Shown: in pieces, positions 18,456 through 21,827 of the stretch
How the letters are laid out: each line of letters begins with the position of its first letter
Position numbering within the stretch: the stretch's first letter is position 1
From: Pseudovibrio sp. JCM 19062
GTDB lineage: Bacteria; Pseudomonadota; Alphaproteobacteria; Rhizobiales; Stappiaceae
DNA: 21,827 nucleotides
Direction: 5' to 3'
Assembly: GCA_001310715.1 (NCBI GenBank)
Contig: BAXV01000060.1
Location: 1 to 21,827, forward strand
Translations under genes and position numbers: made by a program
The notes under the pieces: generated by a model
The model's input: the letters and a program-made list of their open reading frames with translations, nothing else
The model's database searches: none
What the model was told of the DNA's origin: nothing

Positions 18456-18480
18456 AAAATTAGCCGAGAAAGCTAATTTT
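18456..18480. terminator. AT-rich hairpin AAAATTAGC-N7-GCTAATTTT upstream of ftsB
   Basis: A perfect 9-bp stem with a 7-base loop. On the minus strand the stem runs into TTTTTT, on the plus strand it ends in TTTT, so it could terminate in either direction. No gene reads into it from the right on the minus strand, so a plus-strand role (end of a lost or unseen transcript) or an operator role is equally possible. Confidence 0.45.
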
Positions 18481-18560
18481 ATGGGCGTGGAAACTGTTGG
18501 TTAAGGGCGTTGTGAAATAGTTTTAGCTAGTGGCCATTTTTGTAATGAGTAGGTCAGTCA

Positions 18561-18878
18561 GTGCTAGCAACTACACGTCAGCGAAAACACTCTTATCTGA
18601 AAAATCTTGTGGTTCCAGGAATTGCCATTGGGGCGCTGTGCTATTTTGCATTTCACGCGCTTAACGGTAAGCTGGGCCTTGTGGGGCGCCCGCAGATTGA
18701 GCACGAAATTCTCGCGCTTGAACTGGAGCTTCATGAATTGCGGGAAGAACGCCTGCAATTACAACGCCGTGTCATGCTGCTTGATCCGGAAAGCCTTGAT
18801 CCGGATATGGTGGATGAGCGCGCCCGCGCCTCGCTAAATCTGGCTCATGTGAATGAAGTTGCAATCATGCGTCGCTGA
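18561..18878 (+). CDS. ftsB: FtsB/DivIC-type septum formation initiator
   Basis: 105 residues, intact. Bitopic cell-division protein: a short basic cytoplasmic N-terminus (TTRQRKHSYLKN), one membrane span at about residues 15-32 (VVPGIAIGALCYFAFHAL), a coiled coil with Glu/Leu heptads (EILALELELHELREERLQLQ, about 47-66), then the conserved block LLDPESLDPDMVDERARASL, typical of the alphaproteobacterial form. It interacts with FtsL and FtsQ in the divisome. The start is the GTG at 18561 with AGG about seven bases upstream; no in-frame ATG precedes it. Position directly upstream of pdhA is the usual alphaproteobacterial order, where eno normally lies further upstream. Here the acyltransferase segment lies there instead. 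Confidence 0.9.
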   Translation: MLATTRQRKHSYLKNLVVPGIAIGALCYFAFHALNGKLGLVGRPQIEHEILALELELHELREERLQLQRRVMLLDPESLDPDMVDERARASLNLAHVNEVAIMRR

Positions 18879-18891
18879 GACATCAGTGCGT

Positions 18892-18944
18892 GTTAACTTG
18901 AAACAGGTTAAGTTATAAAAGTTAACTTAAATCTGGTTAAGTTT
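18892..18944 (+). repeat. Tandem GTTAAsTT array in the pdhA promoter region
   Basis: Two 24-base copies (18892-18915 and 18921-18944, 20 of 24 identical, period 29) each contain GTTAACTT and GTTAAGTT. Together this gives four octamers at 18892, 18907, 18921 and 18936, spaced 15, 14 and 15 bases apart. They start 14 bases after the ftsB stop and end just ahead of the likely pdhA promoter. The layout suggests a multi-site regulator, identity unknown. The TTAA units are not at the N7 spacing of a CtrA site. Confidence 0.65.
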
Positions 18945-18972
18945 GAAAATGCAATAAAATCAACGTCTTATA
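18943..18972 (+). promoter_or_regulatory. Candidate pdhA promoter
   Basis: TTGAAA at 18943-18948 and CTTATA at 18967-18972 are separated by 18 bases, a plausible housekeeping-sigma pair. The -35 overlaps the end of the GTTAAsTT array, so a bound protein would contact polymerase directly. A transcript from here would have a leader of about 85 bases, including the perfect palindrome TCCCGCGCGGGA at 19010-19021. Confidence 0.45.
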
Positions 18973-19009
18973 TAAATCCCCAAGTGTTAATCCGAATATT
19001 GGCAATCCG

Positions 19010-19021
19010 TCCCGCGCGGGA
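19010..19021. repeat. GC-rich palindrome in the pdhA leader
   Basis: TCCCGCGCGGGA is a perfect 12-bp palindrome about 40 bases before the pdhA ATG. It could be an operator half-overlapping the leader. It has no loop, so a stable RNA hairpin at this place is unlikely. Confidence 0.4.
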
Positions 19022-19062
19022 TAGGGTGCACTCACCAATTCACGTCAAAAGAGACGAGGCTC

Positions 19063-20111
19063 ATGGCTGGAACTCAATCCAAGTCTACAGGCGGACGCGC
19101 TAAAGGCGCTTCCAAAGCCCGCGGTGCAATGAAAAACGCATCCGCGATAGCAGAATTTTCCAAAGAAGAAGAACTCGCTGCATACCGCGAAATGCTTTTT
19201 ATTCGACGTTTCGAAGAAAAGGCGGGGCAGCTTTACGGCATGGGTCTGATCGGTGGCTTCTGTCACCTTTATATCGGTCAGGAAGCTGTTGTTGTTGGTA
19301 TGGAAATGGCCAAGGAACAGGGTGATCAGATGATCACTTCTTACCGTGACCATGCCATATGCTTGCTTGTGGTATGGACCCGAACGGTGTGATGGCTGAA
19401 TTGACCGGTCGTCAGGGGGGGCTGTCCAAAGGCAAGGGCGGCTCCATGCATATGTTCTCTAAAGAAAAAGAGTTCTATGGCGGACACGGCATTGTTGGCG
19501 CGCAGGTTGCGCTCGGCACCGGTCTGGCATTTGCGAACCGCTATAAAGAGAACGGCAAAGTTTCCATGGCGTTCTTCGGCGATGGTGCTGCCAACCAGGG
19601 TCAGGTTTATGAAAGCTTCAACATGGCGAAGCTTTGGGACCTGCCTGTGATCTACGTGATCGAAAACAACAAGTACGGTATGGGTACCTCTATCGAGCGT
19701 GCGTCTTCCACGACTGATCTTTCCCAGCGTGGCGCATCCTTCGGTATTCCGGGTATGCAGGTTGATGGTATGGACGTTCGCGCTGTAAAAGCTGCAACTG
19801 ACTATGCCATGGAATGGTGCCGTGAAGGCAACGGTCCTTACATCCTTGAGATGATCACCTACCGTTACCGTGGTCACTCCATGTCTGACCCTGCCAAATA
19901 CCGCAGTAAAGACGAAGTCCAGAAGATGCGTTCCGAGCATGACCCGATTGAACAGGTTCGCGCTCGCCTTCTTGAAAAAGAATGGGCTACTGAGGACGAT
20001 CTCAAGGCACTCGATAAAGAAGTTCGCGCTGTTGTTGCTGCTTCTGCTGAGTTTGCGCAGAACGATCCTGAGCCGGATGCATCTGAGCTTTACACAGATA
20101 TCGTGCTCTAA
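19063..20111 (+). CDS. pdhA: Pyruvate dehydrogenase E1 component, alpha subunit (one frameshift in this sequence)
   Basis: Reconstructed length about 349 residues. With PdhB it forms the thiamine-diphosphate E1 that decarboxylates pyruvate and acetylates the E2 lipoyl group. An Ala/Lys-rich lead (MAGTQSKSTGGRAKGASKAR) is followed by YREMLFIRRFEEKAGQLYGM and GFCHLYIGQEAV. The frame breaks near 19353-19355, where one G is missing: ITSYRDHG should join to HMLACGMDPNGVMAEL. The ThDP/Mg motif is intact (FFGDGAANQGQ ... IENNKYGMG), as is the active-site loop YRYRGHSMSDPAKYR, which contains the serines phosphorylated in eukaryotic homologues. pdhB follows after 17 bases. The shift disables an essential-type gene, so it is most likely a sequence error. 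Confidence 0.95.
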
Positions 20112-20128
20112 GGTCGGGATAATTAATT

Positions 20129-21513
20129 ATGGCTATTGAAATTTTGATGCCTGCGCTTTCTCCGACCATGGAAGAAGGCAAGCTTGCCAAGTGGCTTAAG
20201 AAAGAAGGCGATACCGTTTCTGCAGGTGACGTGATCGCGGAAATCGAAACCGATAAAGCGACCATGGAAGTGGAAGCTGTTGACGAGGGCGTGCTTGGCA
20301 AAATCCTCGTTGCGGAAGGTACCGAGGAAGTTAAGGTCAACGCTCCGATTGCAGTTCTGCTGGAAGAGGGCGACGACGCTTCTGCTGCGGATAATCTGGG
20401 CGCTGCTGCACCTGCTGCGGCAGAGGCACCGGCTGCTGCTGAAGCTCCGGCACCTGCGCTCCGGCAGCACCAGCTGCTCCGGTTGCAAGCGTTGCGCCTG
20501 CTGATCCGGAAATTCCTGCGGGCACCAAGATGGTGAGCATGACCGTTCGTGAAGCACTGCGCGACGCGATGGCTGAGGAAATGCGCCGGAACGAGAACGT
20601 GTTCCTGATGGGCGAAGAAGTTGCTCAGTATCAGGGTGCCTACAAGATCTCCCAGGGCCTTCTGGATGAGTTCGGCGAAAAGCGCGTGATCGACACTCCA
20701 ATCACCGAGCATGGCTTTACCGGTCTTGCTGTTGGTGCTGCGATGGCTGGTCTGAACCCAATCGTTGAGTTTATGACCTTCAACTTCGCAATGCAGGCGA
20801 TTGACCACATCATCAACTCTGCTGCCAAGACGCTTTACATGTCTGGTGGTCAGATGGGTGCACCTATGGTGTTCCGCGGTGCAAACGGTGCGGCAGCTCG
20901 TGTGGGTGCGCAGCACTCTCAGGACTTTGCGGCATGGTATGCGTCCATTCCGGGCCTGAAGGTTGTTCAGCCTTACACCGCAGCTGATGCGAAGGGTCTT
21001 TTGAAAGCGGCGATCCGCGATCCAAACCCGGTTGTGTTCCTTGAGAACGAGATCCTTTACGGTCACCACTTCGATGTGCCGGATGTGGAAGATCTGGTTC
21101 TGCCAATCGGCAAGGCGAAGATTGTTCGCGAAGGTACTGATGCGACCATGGTTTCGTGGGGCATTGGCATGACCTACGCAATTCCGGCTGTAGATGAGCT
21201 GGCAAAGCAGGGTGTTTCTGTTGAACTGATTGACCTGCGTACCATTCGTCCGCTGGACATGGATACGGTGCTGGCATCTGTTCGCAAGACAGGCCGTCTG
21301 GTTACTGTTGAAGAAGCCTTCCCGATCTGTTCTGTTTCCTCTGAAATTGCTTATCAGGTTCAGAGCGAAGCCTTCGATTGGCTGGATGCGCCAATTCTGC
21401 GCGTAACCGGTAAAGACGTTCCAATGCCTTATGCAGCAAACCTTGAGAAGCTGGCTCTGCCAAACTCCAAGGAAGTTATCGATGCTGTCAAGGCTGTGAC
21501 CTACACCGCCTAA
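20129..21513 (+). CDS. pdhB: Pyruvate dehydrogenase E1 component, beta subunit with N-terminal lipoyl domain (one frameshift)
   Basis: Reconstructed length about 461 residues. Residues 1-80 are a biotinyl/lipoyl domain ([20 protein letters not shown]) with the lipoylated lysine at position 43 in ETDKATM. An Ala/Pro-rich linker (residues about 85-130) leads to the E1-beta body starting [20 protein letters not shown], with [32 protein letters not shown] and the transketolase C-terminal domain ([27 protein letters not shown]). One base is missing near 20456-20459 in the linker; restoring it links the two parts through repeated Ala and Pro. A lipoylated E1-beta is known from alphaproteobacteria such as Zymomonas and rhizobia, where it may serve as an extra acyl carrier. 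Its lipoyl domain is almost the same as that of pdhC. Confidence 0.95.
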
Positions 21514-21531
21514 TTTCAGGAGATAAGTGGT

Positions 21532-21827
21532 ATGCCGATCAACATTTTGATGCCCGCGCTTTCTCCTACAATGGAAGAAGGCAATCTGGCCAAGTGGCTG
21601 GTAAAAGAAGGTGACACGGTTTCTGCAGGTGATGTGCTTGCAGAGATCGAGACCGACAAAGCGACCATGGAAGTGGAAGCTGTCGATGAAGGTACCATCG
21701 GTAAGATCGTTGTTGCTGAGGGAACTGAAGGCGTGAAGGTGAATGCACCGATCGCGATCCTTCTGGAAGAGGGCGAAGACGCTTCTGCAGTGGACGCAGC
21801 ACCAGCTGCTCCTGCGGCGGCGGCTCC
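21532..21827 (+). CDS. pdhC: Pyruvate dehydrogenase E2 (dihydrolipoamide acetyltransferase), 5' part, cut by window end
   Basis: Only the first 98 residues are present and the gene runs out of the window. The start ATG 21532 has AGGAG at 21518-21522. Residues 1-80 form the lipoyl domain [20 protein letters not shown] ... with Lys43 in ETDKATM, followed by the start of an Ala/Pro-rich linker. The peripheral-subunit-binding and catalytic domains must lie downstream. It follows pdhB by 18 bases in the same operon. Confidence 0.93.
   Translation, partial: MPINILMPALSPTMEEGNLAKWLVKEGDTVSAGDVLAEIETDKATMEVEAVDEGTIGKIVVAEGTEGVKVNAPIAILLEEGEDASAVDAAPAAPAAAA

Larger units (their letters stand above)
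17886..18560. other. 675-base region without a convincing gene
   Basis: AT-rich on the left and GC-richer around 18200-18420, so it is compositionally mixed. It contains an 11-base direct repeat (TTGAGTGTAAT at 17909 and 18023), a perfect hairpin at 18122-18142 and another at 18456-18480. Short frames at 17996-18184 (+) and 18210-18407 (-) have no recognisable motif or ribosome site. The 18210-18420 stretch might be a gene remnant read on the minus strand, but I cannot name the family. The right end must hold the ftsB promoter. Confidence 0.45.

Noticed and set aside
18892..18944. CtrA binding sites (TTAA-N7-TTAA) in the pdhA upstream array
   Set aside because: The TTAA units are separated by 11, 10, 1 and 6 bases, never 7.
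19359..20111. Separate genes for the two halves of pdhA (and likewise for pdhB, mfd, recG)
   Set aside because: The halves join at one point of a single known protein with a one-base correction, and the internal starts lack ribosome sites.
20002..21069. Long minus-strand frame (355 aa) opposite pdhA/pdhB
   Set aside because: Ala/Ser/Arg-rich antisense of the lipoyl domain and linker. A similar antisense frame appears at the pdhC lipoyl domain for the same reason.
1..21827. CRISPR arrays, tRNA or rRNA genes, complete insertion sequences
   Set aside because: I looked for regular spaced repeats, cloverleaf-like segments and transposase motifs with terminal inverted repeats and found none that I could support.

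Overview
The window looks like a chromosomal stretch from a marine-type alphaproteobacterium. Three things point there: the block recG / sdhE / mfd, the order ftsB-pdhA-pdhB-pdhC with a lipoyl domain fused to the E1-beta subunit, and a nosZDFYL denitrification cluster. Protein flavour and moderate GC suggest something near Pseudovibrio or its relatives, but this is an impression from reading, not a search result.

Layout. (1) 1-4160, + strand: the 3' end of nosZ (nitrous oxide reductase, CuA domain intact) followed by nosD, nosF, nosY and nosL, which are tightly packed and form the copper-site assembly machinery. (2) 4161-5914: a regulatory gap with inverted repeats, then a phytoene-dehydrogenase-like FAD oxidoreductase. 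(3) 6063-7457: a YbaN/DUF454 membrane protein (-) and a DUF502 membrane protein (+). (4) 7443-13594: recG (-), convergent with DUF502, then divergent sdhE and mfd (+), with clear terminators after sdhE and mfd. (5) 13785-15739: an AraC-family regulator (-) divergent from an EamA/DMT exporter (+), with a duplicated motif between them. (6) 15876-18560: an AT-rich acyltransferase-3/SGNH surface-polysaccharide acetylase (-) and about 675 bp without a convincing gene, which look like an acquired segment. (7) 18561-21827, + strand: ftsB, a repeat-rich pdhA promoter region, pdhA, pdhB and the start of pdhC, i.e. the pyruvate dehydrogenase complex.

A dominant feature of this sequence is its broken reading frames. 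At least 18 single-base-type frameshifts interrupt ten genes (nosL, FAD oxidoreductase, ybaN-like, recG, mfd, araC-like, eamA, acyltransferase, pdhA, pdhB). In each case the protein continues convincingly in another frame, usually after one base is restored or removed in a homopolymer or doubled base. Since essential housekeeping genes are hit as often as accessory ones, I read these as sequencing or assembly indels, not true pseudogenes. Gene coordinates below span the reconstructed genes.

I did not find a convincing undescribed system. The most interesting non-coding signals are a tandem array of four GTTAAsTT octamers ahead of pdhA, the duplicated GATTATGCAA motif between the AraC-like regulator and the exporter, and the inverted repeat just upstream of the FAD oxidoreductase. 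No tRNA, rRNA, CRISPR array or intact insertion sequence was recognised.
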